In this document: piece by piece, positions 37,379-50,215 of the stretch
How positions within the stretch are numbered: the stretch's first letter is position 1
Layout of the letters: the number at the start of each line of letters is the position of its first letter
Made by a program: the position numbers and the translations under genes
Notes under the pieces: model-generated
Seen by the model: the letters and a program-made list of their open reading frames with translations, nothing else
Told to the model about the DNA's origin: nothing
Databases searched by the model: none
From: Holacanthus passer
Taxonomy: Eukaryota > Chordata > Actinopteri > Pomacanthidae
Assembly: GCA_025331565.1 (NCBI GenBank)
Contig: JAFREQ010000008.1
Coordinates: 4,960,001-5,024,000 of the forward strand
Length of the DNA: 64,000 bases
Direction: 5' to 3'

Positions 37379-40300
37379 GCTGTGCAAACTACCACTTTAC
37401 AGAATAGCCGCTCTGTATGCATAGGCATACTAGGACACGAGTATACTGTACTGTATGCAGCTAACGTGCAGTTATTTTAGATTGATGACATTGAGTTTTA
37501 ATTTATTTTTATACATAGAGGAACTGAACTGCAGCTGCTGGTGAAGTTTGGACTTGGACTGGAAGGAAGCATTGAAGAAATGCTCCCAATCAGACTGTGA
37601 ACTGAGATTCTGGGAACGATGAAGATGCGCTGTGTTGAAGTGCCTCCGTTATGTTTGAGATGTTTTCCCTGCTCCAAGTCTTCACAATCAACACATGCAG
37701 CATTAGGTATAGAAATCCATCACTGAACAATTTTCCAGTGAGACATGTGAATCTAAAACAAGCTCTTACAAAAAGTACAGTTGATCGTGTATGTTATAAA
37801 CGAGGGGTTCGAGTCGGACACACAAAAACCCCAAATGCACCAAAGAGACTGAAAGTGAAAACCTGAAACGCACAAGTATGATGTGCTGTGTCCCTTTTTT
37901 AAAAAGATTTTTTTTTTTTTAATAATGCAAAACCTCTTCTCTGGTACCGTCCAGTGCCTTAGATGTAATTTTATACTGGGTGGGTGGAGTGGTGGAGGGA
38001 TGGGTGATGGTGTTGCAGTTTTCTGTTGATGCAGAATAATGGCTTCTACAGTGTTGTGGTCAAAGGGGTCTTCAGATCAGGGTTGGAGGGGATACATTTG
38101 AATTAATTCATGAGGTAATTTATTTTAGTCTTCAAACTCAAAAATATTTTATTATTTCTATTCGCTCAGTTGTCAGTTTATTAGGCACACCTAGCAAAAA
38201 CAGCAGTCTATTACAAACAACCTGCATTAATCCAACATTCATCAAGGTTATAATGTTCAGTTTACTTTTGGACTTAGAGATGATGATGATTCAACTTTAA
38301 TGTTTTTTTTGGAGGGTGTAGTTTGTGTTGCTGTTAAATTATGTTGCATCATACTGAGAGGTGTTTCTAATATATTTACTAGAGTAAATAATAGAAACAC
38401 CTAACTACATTGCGACACAACAGCAGCAAAATGATCATTACACTGAATCAACACGTCTCTGAAACAGTTTCGACAAAAACTGAACATTATAATATAATAA
38501 ACCTTCATGAAGGAAGGATTTACTGCAGGAGAGTTGTATTAGATTGCATTAGTTTTAACTGGTTGTACCTAATAAACTGGCAGCGGAGTGAAGAAGCGTG
38601 ATCATGTGAAAACCAGTTTGGACCTGAGTTGGCCCTTAAACATGAATTACATAAAGTTAGTTCTGACTTAAGGTTCATTTCAAGTGCTCATGACAAAGTG
38701 ACATTGACATTATTAGTTTAAAAAGCATTTTTGTTTGCCATAACGTTTTATTGGCGACATGCATGTGGTCAAATGTCATGACTGATTTTTTTTTTTTTTT
38801 AAAGATGGCTCATTCTCTTTTTAATTGCAACAGTGTTTATCTGTTTTTGTTTTTCAGTTGTCATGTTTTATCAAAAGGGAACTTTTAATGTAAAGTCAAT
38901 GCACGGAAGGAACTTTATTTGTTGATCAAATCCCTGAAACTCTCCCTCTGCATCTAAACAGGAGTCCACTCATGAATTTCTGGTGCAGGCACTAGTGTTT
39001 AGACGGCTGTGGAATAATGTAAATGACTGAGGAGCAGATCGAATGTGTGTGTTTGTCTAAAATGGAAACTGTCAGACTGCCTTAGTATTAAGAGGTCATA
39101 TTTTTAGGTCAATAAATTCAGTTGGATAGTACTGAGGAGCCACCCTGTCTCATTTCTCCCTGTGGTCTGAAGAGGGCGCTTTGCACCAAGAAATTACTGA
39201 ACTGTACAATGTTGGCTAACATTTTTAGCCATTTTAATTAAATTTATTTCAAAACCATGTTAAAAATGAAACAACTGAAAATGAAGTTGGCTCTATTATA
39301 CAGTCGGTAAACGAAACACATTGGAAAAAAAAAAACCTACCATTTTGTGCAAAACGTATGCATTTCACAGAATAAAAAATAGAACAAAATAAATCAGGCA
39401 CATGAAGCTTTACAACTCACAACCAGCATGAAACAAAACTTTAAGATAGTGAAGCAATTTACTCAATACAGACTTTTAGTAAACCACAATAAATACACAT
39501 TTCAATATATCATTCATAATAAATACTGGAAAATAAAAATCGAACACAAGATTCCTTAACTGGATGAAGTGTCATTGTATCTAGCCTTCTCACGCTGTAT
39601 GCTTTGGCACAATTCATATGTACTATAGGCCGTGTTGATGCCACTGATTGCCTGAAAGCAGTCTGTACGCTTCCTTTGTACCACCTGGGTGGCAGGAGAG
39701 GTCCCAGCTACTCGACAGTCACAGAACCACCAAGACTCCAGTACTGACCCCTCTGATTATAAAATATATGTACTGTATGTTTGCAAGAGCTCAAGGTACT
39801 ATTCACTAAATTATTGCAGTCCCCCAGTTGTTGATTGGTCATTCCAATTTCCTTTTTGCCCGTGATTTTATAAAGATGTGTTTTTTTGGTAGAAACAACA
39901 AAAACCTCTTCAGTTATTTTTAACAACTCATGGGACTCAGGAGTCATACTGTGTAGCTGTTAATTACTGATATGACTCACGTTTAATAATGAGCTTTGAT
40001 TGTCAACCTTGAACATTTGTTTCCCCCATATACAATTATTTAAACTGTGGCATATTTCTTATCAAACTAACGATGCTTTAAGTACAATATTCAGTACCAT
40101 GACAGTCAATTAAAAGTAATCTCAGTCCACTTCACTGAGGATTTTCTCTAAAAGGGAATGCCTGTTAAAAACCTTCAAACTATTGCACTAAAAACTGACA
40201 TCATTCTTGGATGCACATAAATAAACATCTCAGTTATTAGACAGTGAAATGTAGCTTATACAGCGTTCAACAACAGAAATCCAATAACCAGCTAATTTAT

Positions 40301-41276
40301 TAAATACTGACACATTAGTTTGGGTCAATATTTCTTCTCCAGAACTTTGATGGAGACTTTTTCAAATGAAGGCTAATTTCATGATAAAGATCTGTTCTTA
40401 TAGTTTTGGAGATATGTCAAAGTGCTACTTTATTAATATCCCTGTATCAATGAAATGCTTCAAAGAATAAATATTTGCAATGACACTAAGAGTGAACAGT
40501 GAGGGGCCATATTTTTCCACCGTTCAAGTATTTATCAGCTCAAACCAACTGCATGCCACTGGACCCCCACACATAAGTGCAAAAGGCTGTAAATTGATTT
40601 CTGACATTTGATGCTTTTGATATTCCAAACATACAAGTAAGAATTTTTCATGCTTTTCAAAACCATAGAAAAGCATATAATCGTGACAAAAGAAGAAGAG
40701 AAATGTACATTATGTATACAACACATTTTTATATAAAACCATGGCAATTTTTTTCCCTAAATGTTACTGAGATTCCCAAAAACAGCATGCGTATTGTTAT
40801 CAAAACATTTACAATATATAAGTATACACGTAATTCAGAAACAATAAATAAACTGACGATAAACCTTTTTTCGCACATTTGACACATACAGTAGACAAAG
40901 AAAAGTTCCATCTACAGTACAATATCTGCTTAAAACTAGAACTTTACATCTGAAATTACAAGATACATTGCACAGCGTGACATGACTGATGGTTTAAGTG
41001 TTTTTGATCTCTTCCATCTTGCAGTGAAGCTGTAGTGGACAAACCTTCAGGACACCCACCCCCCGCCCGCCCGGGGAGCGAATCGTTCCTCAAAAACATT
41101 TCCATCATGATCCTATGGCTTTATAGTTACAGATGAAAATGCAGTGCCGTAAATTGCTTTGAAATTTAAGGTCAGATAATGCAAAGAAGGCCATGATTAT
41201 GTTCCCTTAAAACGCCGCTCGGTCAGGCTCAAGTTAAGACGTAATAATAAAAGAACACTTGAAAAGGTGAGGCCCA
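37379..41276. other. Convergent 3' regions of galnt3 and csrnp3
   Basis: No coding gene is present. The two genes point at each other here. Candidate galnt3 AATAAA signals are at 38571-38576 (inside a repeat) and 39111-39116. Candidate csrnp3 signals, read as TTTATT on the plus strand, are at 39243-39248 and 40429-40434. The interval is AT-rich and includes a 430-bp palindromic repeat. Confidence 0.6.
38162..38591. mobile_element. Palindromic foldback MITE-like element
   Basis: The left end begins TCGCTCAGTTGTCAGTTTAT and the right end, reverse-complemented, begins TCACTCCGCTGCCAGTTTAT. The two halves stay alignable inward (TTATAATGTTCAGTTT in both) to a central hairpin at about 38360-38402 (AGGTGTTTCTA against TAGAAACACCT). 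The whole 430 bp is therefore one imperfect palindrome with no coding capacity. It lies in the presumed galnt3 3' UTR. Confidence 0.7.
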
Positions 41277-44200
41277 CTAAATGGCTGTGACCTCGGGGCA
41301 ATGGTCTGGTAAAGGGAGGTTCTTAGTGTTGTTTGCTAGTAAGGTCAGGTCAGAATGTCCATTAACACTGGACTCTTGCTGTGGCTGTTCAGCCGTCATA
41401 CATGAGCTGCTGTAGGGACTCTGGGTGTTATTGTTCAGGTAGTTTTGAAACTGTGTCTGGCTCTGGTTGTCGGGCTGCTCCACGAACGCCGCTTTGGACA
41501 ACACCTTCTTCTCCTGATCGGGTGTGTAGCAGGTCAAGGGGGCGGCGGGAGCACCGCTGGTCAGAGTGAAATGGTGACTGGCCGTGTATTGTTCCTCAGC
41601 CTGATTGGAGTAGTCTGTGTACTGCTCGGCAGACATGCTGAACGGTCCTTGGGCCACGCTGCCGTTGGTCATGCCGACCGGATCTTGGAATGCTAAGGCT
41701 TCCCCGTAGGGTTTACTGGGTTGGCTGGTTTGGCCATTGGAGACGGCACTGGAGCTCCCCAGCTGATAGTACTCAGCCGAGGAAGAGTTCATTAGGTAAG
41801 TGTTTCCGTTCATGTGGTTATCATGCGCCACAGATCCATCGCTGTAACACAGCACCGAGGACAAGGGGACCACTTCAGTGTGAGACACTGACGGGGTTGT
41901 CATGTCGTCCTGAAAGCTCTCCGACTTCTCCTCATCCTCGTCGTCCTCCTCCTCGTCCTCGGAGTCGCTGTTAGCTAAGCTCTGGGTGCTGGAGTCAGAC
42001 AGCCCGCTGCAAACGCTGCTGCTGTCCTCCTCCTCGTCCTCGTCCTCGTCTTCGTTCTCCTCTTCCTCCTCCTCCTCCTCCTCGTCTTCCTCGTCTTCTT
42101 CCTCGTCTTCGTCGTCCAGCGGCTCCTCCATCTCGTCCGCAGCCTGCAGGTGCATGCCGGCCGTCTGCGGAACGGCGTCCGACAGGGAGTACTCCAACCT
42201 GTGCTGGGACTGAACCAGAGGGTTTCCGTTTCCCAGGTCGTTAGTTTCATTACGGTAACCGTTGGTGGGGGACGCCTGCTGCTGCTCGCGACTCTTCTCC
42301 AGCTCCAGCTTCATTATGGTGTGCAAGAAATGGGTCCGTACACGGATGGGATTAAACTCCACTCTCCCAGTTGAATTGCTGCAGCCCTCTTTTGTGCAGC
42401 CACATGGAAATGACATACGGTCCACCTGAGGGAAACACAACATTTACTGTGCCGTGCATTTTATTTCATACAGATCACGTCTCTAATTCACTGTATCAGT
42501 CACTGATCTCACCTTCTCTTCAAATGTACAAAATATTTTTTATGTTTACAGGACAAAACTGAATAGTAAGCACGTCATGGGATTTACCTGGCACTTGATC
42601 CCCGCGATGCTGCAGGCACAGGTCTCTGGGTCACAGAAGACTCGGCAATCACAGCCGCAGTCCTCTCTGGACATCCGGATTGCTCGCAGCTCATGCTTCT
42701 CTTCCACGTCAATCTTCTTTACCCCGGAGGAGCGCAGCAGTGCCCGGCGCTTTTTAGTGGTAAGAGGCTGAAGGAAGAAGTACTCGTCTACCTCTGTGTT
42801 GTCCAGATCGATGTCGTCGTCAGAGATGTCCTCTGCCGTGAGCGTGTTGGCCTCCTCAGACTCCACTGTGCCGTTCTTAGTCAGCTGAAAACAAGAAGGA
42901 ATCACATCCAAGGCATTGTTATGAAAGCGAGGGAACAAAGAGCTTTCAGATCCTTAACCTAGCTGATACTGATATCTGTTGAATGATGCCTCTAAAATCT
43001 TTTGCACAGCCTATTTTGCTCAGATGCAGATTACAAAGCGTTCACCTTGAGTTTGATTGAGTTGAGTTTCTCCTCCTTCAGGTGATCTCGGAGCATGTCT
43101 CTGTGAATCCTCTCCTGCTCCAGGGCAAACTCACCCAGGGAGTACTGCCTGATCCAGCTGTGCCTGTTGGACATGCCCAGCGTGCTGCCTCCCTGGCTGG
43201 GCACGCTGGTGAAGCCCTGCCGCCGGCTGAAGTAGTACACTGTCACATTCTCAAAGTGCACCCTTCTCGTCCGCAGGCGCTTCTCTCTTTTCAGTATCGA
43301 GTCAGCTGCAAAGGAAAATGCGAATCATCAAATGTACCCATTTTTTTAAAACATGTTATCTTGTAAATTGTTATTTTGACAATTCATGAATCCAATGTGG
43401 AAAGAATCAAAGCCGTGTCGAGAACACTTTGAGCACAGTTAATTTTTTTTTAAATCATTTATATGTTCTTTTATGTTGGAGTACAACTGTTTTATAGGCA
43501 TGTAAAGCCTGTTAAGATAAATGACATTTTTATGACAAAATGTGGGACACACACTTGCTGAGAGTATTGTCCTTAAACGCTTGAAATATGAGGAATTCTT
43601 TCTTGCCAGCTTTACAGCGAGCTTCTACATATCTTAGCACCGCTTTTGTAAGGAAGGATTTCATCACATCTCTGCTCTTCCGTTCGGCGTGCGAGTCCTC
43701 GGTGTGTCTTTTTAAGGAGAGCTCCACGAGAGGGAGGGGTGGAGAGGAGGGCAACGGTGGAGCATAAATAATCCCCTTCCTGGCCCAGAGATGAAGAGCG
43801 CTGGTTCACGGAAGCAGTGTTCCCAGCGTTCAGCCCATATCAGACAGACAGGACAAATAGAAACCATCTGGTTCCAACAGCTCTCCACCCCACGCAAGAG
43901 GGACAATGCATTTCATTACAGATGTAGAGCTGTCAGAGCGAGGGGACCGAGCAGAGCCGAGCTTCATTATGAAATGCAAACAGCTATCAGCTTGTTTTAG
44001 GTGTTGAAACAGCTAACAGATGTTAAGGTCTATGTAATCAGCTGTTTTTTTGAGGGTGTCTATATTAAAGCCTATAAGAAAAAAAAAAAAAAACATCTCA
44101 CAGGTATTTTTCACAGTTTTGCAAGCAAGTGCGCCTCTAGCCTTTAAAGACTCCCAGATTCAGACCTGGCTGTTCCTTAGACACTGAAAAAAAAAAAAAA

Positions 44201-46077
44201 CACATTACAGATGTTTTTCCTCCTCTCCCTAACAGAACAGCATGGGATGTAAGACCACTCAGGACTTAATTGTTTCATCTCTCTGCCAAGACAGTCAATC
44301 ACTGTACGTTCACATGTCACTTCACAGGAGAGAAGCCTCCATATTGCACGGCTCCCTTTTTCCGCTGTTAGCTACCAGCAGCTGCGACTGACACCGAGGC
44401 CAAGCTCGGCCTCTAGGGAGGCAGCACCCTACTTATGTCTCGCTACAGGGAGGGGGCCCTGTCACCCATCTGCGTGTCATTCACACAGATTTAAAAAAAA
44501 AAAATTATCAAAACACACATTTAGCGTCGTCTTTGCCTTTAATCAAAATTAAAGTAGGCAAATTTTGCACGTCCACACGCAAACGTGACTCTTTTGTTCT
44601 TTAACAGTTGCTCCATTAAGATTTTTTTGGCACCGCGTATCTGGATGCTTTCATAAGCCCCCAAAAGGATTAATAAACTACAACTGTATTATCCATTTCA
44701 CTCGCATTCTGTCTCATCTCATTGAGATTCACATGTGCTCTGTGTTATTTATTAGTGATGACTTCAGTGTCCTTTTGAACCCGAGGAGGAGACATCTTCT
44801 GCGGTCGGCTTATCTTCCATTCAGACTGCATTCTTTAATACAAAGTCAGTTCAAGCTGAGGTGCTGTCCAAATCTGTGGACTCTCTCAGTAGCAGACCTC
44901 TTTTGAAGCACTTGTATGTTGAAAAGTCAAACGGTTGACTCAGCTTTGACCAAAACTAGCTTTGCAAACTGCACTTGTTCCATTTTCATAACCTTACATC
45001 TAGATCTTGTTAATATATATTTAATCTCAGCTGCAGCTGAAACAATTTACTGACAGAAAATTAATCTACTATTAAGATGCTTGTCTAATCATCTGAGTCA
45101 TTGTGCATTTGATGGTCTCAACTTCTTTAGTGTGAAGATTTTCTCTGTTTTCTGAATATTTTTGGGTTTGGACTGTTGGTCAGACAACAAAACATTTAAA
45201 GACGTCCCCTTAGGCTTGAGGAAATTGTGACAGGCATTTTACACCACTAGGCATTTTACAGACCAAATGATTGAATTGACAAATTGAGAAAATAATCTAA
45301 CCTAATAATAAAGTTGCAGCCTGAAGCTTTACCCACCATGCATCATCTCATCATTTCATTTTAAGTCTGCTGGTCTTTCTGTTTATGCAAAAATTAATAC
45401 ATACTGCCGCCCTAATAACTGATGAGCTGATAATAATAATAAGCTGATGACTGTGGCAGTAATTTAGTGTTCTTAGAGAGCGGTACATTTACATGTACAG
45501 CACCAACAGCGTTGCACACACACAGCTTGAGACTGCATCATCTCATTCATCTGGCTGGGCCTGTACACTGATGCTGTTCCTAATGAGGGAGGCTGCTTGT
45601 GCATCCTTCCCCTTTATTACAGCACGAGACTCTTAGCATCACTCAGCCTCCTCTCCTCTGCTCTGCACAGCTATAACTGTAAATTCATATTACACTCCCT
45701 TATCAGCAGACATGCGGATGTGTTTTCTGTGACCTGCATCCTGCATTGATTGTGAGCTACAAAATCAGGTCGTCTCGGACTGTTATTCCCATCTTGGCTA
45801 AAAATCCCTTTCAGTGCTTCAGCTTTGTTTTCCTTGACATGAAATGATGACATTAATCTTACTGTCAATAGCACACGTTAGCCACATTGAGCACAATGGA
45901 TGAATTTAAAAGGCGCAGGCACTCACGGGTGAAAGGGCCTGAGGCGGAGGGGTTGACACTGTCACTGCTATCCCCACTCTCACTGCAGGAGACCTCATCA
46001 TCAGACTCCCGCAAGGAAGAGCACGGGGAGGAGGAGGCTTCCACCTCCTCAAATTTCCTCTTCAGTATTCCACTCAT
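41277..46077 (-). CDS. csrnp3: CSRNP3, cysteine/serine-rich nuclear protein 3
   Basis: This is a nuclear protein of the AXUD1/CSRNP family, described as DNA-binding transcriptional activators. Coding exons in transcript order on the minus strand are 46077-45927, 43305-43046, 42884-42588 and 42425-41277. They join in frame to 618 residues (human about 585). The N-terminus MSGILKRKFEEV is followed by a Ser-rich acidic segment. Next come LRTRRVHFENVTVYYFSRRQGF and the Cys cluster CGCDCRVFCDPETCACSIAG continuing into FPCGCTKEGC, at about residues 215-255. The last exon then carries two long Glu/Asp runs (about residues 336-370 and 388-403) and a Ser/Gln-rich tail. Exon borders fit GT-AG. Both ATGs in MRQAMSGIL are in frame in the first coding exon; the second was chosen because it matches the family start. 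All junctions agree with the known family sequence. Confidence 0.95.
41925..42128 (-). repeat. csrnp3: Acidic codon repeats in the csrnp3 last exon
   Basis: Imperfect GAG/GAA/GAC/GAT codon runs encode Glu/Asp tracts of about 35 and 16 residues (42024-42128 and 41925-41972), separated by a Ser-rich stretch. On the plus strand this reads as TCC/TCG-rich sequence. Mixed codons indicate an old tract rather than a recent pure expansion. Confidence 0.85.
43306..45926 (-). other. csrnp3: csrnp3 intron between the first two coding exons
   Basis: This 2.6-kb intron contains poly-A runs near 44080, 44190 and 44490 and otherwise unremarkable AT-rich sequence. No further exon was recognised. Confidence 0.6.
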
Positions 46078-46728
46078 GGCCTGCCGCATCTGCACCTGAA
46101 ACCGAAAGACAGCAGAGGGGCCACACATTATTTAATATCCAGTTTAGGGCCTTCATAATCCTCAATACACTCAATTAGCAATGAGACTACCCCCCTCCTC
46201 CTCCCTCCACACACACATGCAATCTCTCCTGCCGCTATCCCAGCTCCCAGGCGCTCCCTGGGCGATTGATCACCTTGGCACAAAGGAGCTGAGATGGAAG
46301 GAGAAAGCTGCTAATTACATACTACGTCTGCCTTACAGGAAGTTCATTCCACTGTCTTTGATTGAGAGGCTGGAGGAAAAAGAGACTGGAAGAACTTGTT
46401 TTGCACTGCTACTGGTCAGGGTAAAACTGTGTGCAATATATACTATGTGTGTATTATCTACAATATTATGTGATTGCATTTAATTTATTTATAGCACATT
46501 TCATTACAAGTGCTTTACATTGAGGGACAAAATATAAAAACATATATATGAGAAACATAGGTGACATAAATATAGGAAAATAAGCATAAGTAAAATGAAG
46601 AACTGAATCAGTGAAGCATACATCCAATGTACATTAAACATAGCACACAGCAATGAGAACACAAGAACATCAACACAATCAAAAAGAAAACCCTGCCCTA
46701 TCACGAAGCCGGATATGTAACCAACTGT

Positions 46729-46751
46729 ACACACACACACACACACACACA
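46729..46751. repeat. (AC)n microsatellite
   Basis: A pure AC run of 23 bp in the csrnp3 intron. Confidence 0.9.
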
Positions 46752-49698
46752 GTAATTGCTGCTTAAAATATACCCACTAGCTTAAAATCTATTACACAGC
46801 ATCTTATAGGGAAAAAAAACCATCTGCAGCATTTTCTAAAAAAGCATTGCAATAAATTCAGACATGCTTAAGTGATATTGGTGTGATGGTAATGTGCTAA
46901 CATGCATGCACACGCACATGCGCATTTCTGTGTACGTAGGTACTGAAGTGTGGCGATAATCTACACAGCATGAAGTGATTTGTACATATATCACATATCG
47001 CGTGGCGCTGGAGGAGGAATAGGTGAAGCTGTTGTTGACAGCATAATGAGTGACATCCTGTACGTCTGTAATGAGCTTCTGCTCGGTCAGATGCTTCCTA
47101 GAGAAAAAAATAATAATAATAAGGAAGAGCCTCAGGTGGATGCAGCTCCAGTCATCGCACAACAGAGCAACAAATCCATACTGGGGCGGGCTATAATGTG
47201 CCTTATAATCTGCTACAAATGCAAGGTCAATAATCATGTATCATAATGCATTGTAAATATAAAATGCAAAAATGGAGCAATAGATTGCTGCTACAGACCT
47301 TTCAGAGATAACTGTGTAGGTGCAGCTAAATGTTTGTGGCTACAGCACTCGATACAGAGGCTGCTGTAACAGAAGTGTTACAGACCACTTCAATGTCAAT
47401 TGAGAGGGGCCATTAACTCCCTCTGACTAATGATGCAATTAGACAAATAAACAAGAACAAGCTCATCAGTCAACTACACTAAAACTAATCAGCATTACAC
47501 TGGAACTGACTCTAATAACTACTGCATTGTAGCTGTCAAATAATATATTCTTTTGATTGCAGCTTTTTCCCTCTGAATAATATCCTGTCATTATTCTTCA
47601 AAGTGTAATGGATTGTACTATTGAAGGACTTATTTAATTTTAATCACTGCTCATAATATCAGACATTGTTGGAAATGTCATCCTTTCATGTATTTAGCTA
47701 AAGAGCTGTTTTATTCCTTGTCTTAACATCAGCAGCCCGAACGTCATGTCACATATCAAAATAAGCCCAAGAACACAACAGTGCTGCTGGAGCACAGCGA
47801 GGCTGGCTATGACTGGCAGCTTTTCCCTCACCGCTTTCTTTCTTGGAAACTGGAATCAGTCAAGACAGCATGCATCTTCACCCAGTCCCGCTCTGTCTAT
47901 CTGCCAGAGCAGCTTGTGGGGGAGTTCCATTCACAGACAGCCACGGCGTTTCATCTGGGCTCTGCTATCGAGTCATTACAGATGCAAATGCTGCCTGAGA
48001 GACGCGCCGCCTGAGAGAAAGAGGTGCAACCCAGAGAGGACTAACGCTGCCAGCAAGAGGGTCATTGTTCCCAGGAGGCTGTGCTTGTTCAGTGCGGTGA
48101 CATGGCACCACCAGCATTTGGAGACGCTCCAGAGTCAACAACTCTACCTACAACTAAGGAATGTGAGGCATCCTCCATCTGGGAGAGAGAGTGGAGGAGA
48201 GACGAGTCTGTCAGGGCAACCTCGCCGAAAAGATTTCTTTTCACAAAGAATTGCTATTAATTTGGAAGGGAAATCTGCAAGAAGCTGCATCCTGAGCAAG
48301 AGTTATTTTAGACTGAGCGAAGCCAAGAGCCGAGCAGGCTGACAACAAACCAGTCAGTCTACTTTCTCTTCTGAATGATCGTGACACGGCGTAATGATAT
48401 TAACTAATGAACTATATTAAATTAGTCTTGTGAGATTCAAAATGTTGATCAACAGCAGCTGCTAATTTCACATCAAAACAGCAAAGCAACATATTTATTT
48501 CACCATCCACCTCATTTGTTGGCAAACAGGAGTGGAAATTTCCAGCAGAAATGACCTGTGCAATTTTAGTCCATTTCCTAGCGAGGGTCCTAATTAGATA
48601 CCATTGTTGGAAACCTATTTGTATGCCTAGCCCTCAGCTGATGCTGCACTAGGCTTTGATGCCAAAAATGGTTTCCATGGTGATTATAATGTACTCTCTC
48701 TCAACTAGTGCTTCCTCATATGACAGCATCTCCAGTGTTACATACTGTATATAAGGGCTCTTCACACTAAAGCATCAGTGCTGATATCTGAACAAATGCA
48801 TTTATCACAGTCCCTGTTCTCAGATGAATGCATCACTGGTTCATTTGCATTTTGTTGTGACAGCATGAAAAGTTAAAATCTTGCATGACATTGTAAGCCA
48901 CAGATCTGTGGGTAATCTAGGGCGAACCTCTCTCATCGTAGCCAAATAAAAACCAGAGATTGTTGCTCCTCTCCGACAGCTCTTTCTTTGTCTTCACTGT
49001 TGCCTTACCACTAATCATGGCTGGGCAGCATACACTATGGTACAAGGGAGAAAATCCCAGAGAAAATAATGCAGCAAAAGCCAGCATGGAAAGCCCCTCC
49101 CTGTGTTTGCCTCTCTGTGCACACACATCAACTGTGGAAACCAACTCTTGTCCTTAATCAACAGCGCTCACAGCCCTGTAGCACACTTGCATTCTGAACA
49201 CAATTATCCCCCCCCCACCCTCCTCATCATTCACAAGGTTCCCACAATCGCAATGAACCGATGTGACAACACAAGGCTGAAAACACTCATCCCTAGTGAT
49301 GCCAACAAGCCTATGGCATCTGGAGCAAGTCATGACACATCAGTCCTACAATGACCGGACTACACTTCTCTGTGTGTGTCGGCCCTCGCAGGAACGACTG
49401 ACCTGTATCCACTGCCAAGACTGTGACTCCTTTCACCTCTTCTCACAGCAGCACTGCCACACAGTCACATACGTGGCTATTCAAAAAAGGTGGAACATGA
49501 TGAATGAAGAGGTTCCCATTTTGTTTCAGTCCACTGACTTGCAGCGACCCCTGAGCTCCACGGGCATGAGAAAAAAGGGTGCAGGAGTGTGAGAGGAACT
49601 TGTAATTTTCCAGCCCTGACTGCACTGTCGGTACCATATGCTTTATTGTTGCAAGACGACAGTCTTTCTCACTTTAACTCCCTGTCTGTCAGTGTGTT

Positions 49699-49699
49699 C

Positions 49700-49753
<54 letters not shown>
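49699..49753. repeat. (CT)n microsatellite
   Basis: A 55-bp CT run with one interruption, in the csrnp3 intron. Confidence 0.9.
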
Positions 49754-49754
<1 letters not shown>

Positions 49755-49923
49755 CCACACAAAGGCTCATTAGCTGCAGCCGGCTGAAAGGCAGGAGCCT
49801 GACTGTAGCAGAGTGGAGCAGAGCAGAGGCAGCCTGTGAGATCACATGGGTGGGATGTCTGAGAGAGAGAGAGAGAGTCAGGCGTGCCTCTGCTCCTGCT
49901 GTCTGCAGATATTTTTACCAACA

Positions 49924-50215
49924 TGAGCCGAGGAAGGGGAGGGGGACGAGGAGGGGGGAGGAGGCAGAGGTATTGGGGAGGGGGGGTCAGAATGAGGGAG
50001 AAAGACAGAATGTTGGAGAAATGGATAAGGGGGGCGTATGGGAGATGCAGGGCAGTGGGAAAAGGGGGTGTAAGAGAGATGCAGAGAGGAGGGGATTCAG
50101 GGGGGAATAGTAAAGGGGAGGGGGAGAATGAGGAAGAGGTGGAGTGAGAGAGAGAGTGCAGGGAGGTGGAAAGGATAGAGAGAGGGGCAAAGAAAAGGAA
50201 AAAAGGGAAACATCT
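49924..50215. repeat. Purine-rich tract with G-runs
   Basis: About 290 bp are almost entirely G and A on the plus strand, with several runs of four to seven G near 49935-49990 and 50030-50130. It could form triplex or G-quadruplex structures. It is not coding. Confidence 0.75.

Noticed and set aside
37805..37820. GGGTTCGAGTCGG, resembling a tRNA/SINE B box
   Set aside because: No A box, cloverleaf or SINE tail was found at the right distance in the galnt3 3' region.
47746..48342. 198-codon open frame on the plus strand
   Set aside because: It shows no family resemblance, no codon bias and no splice or regulatory context. It lies antisense within the csrnp3 intron.
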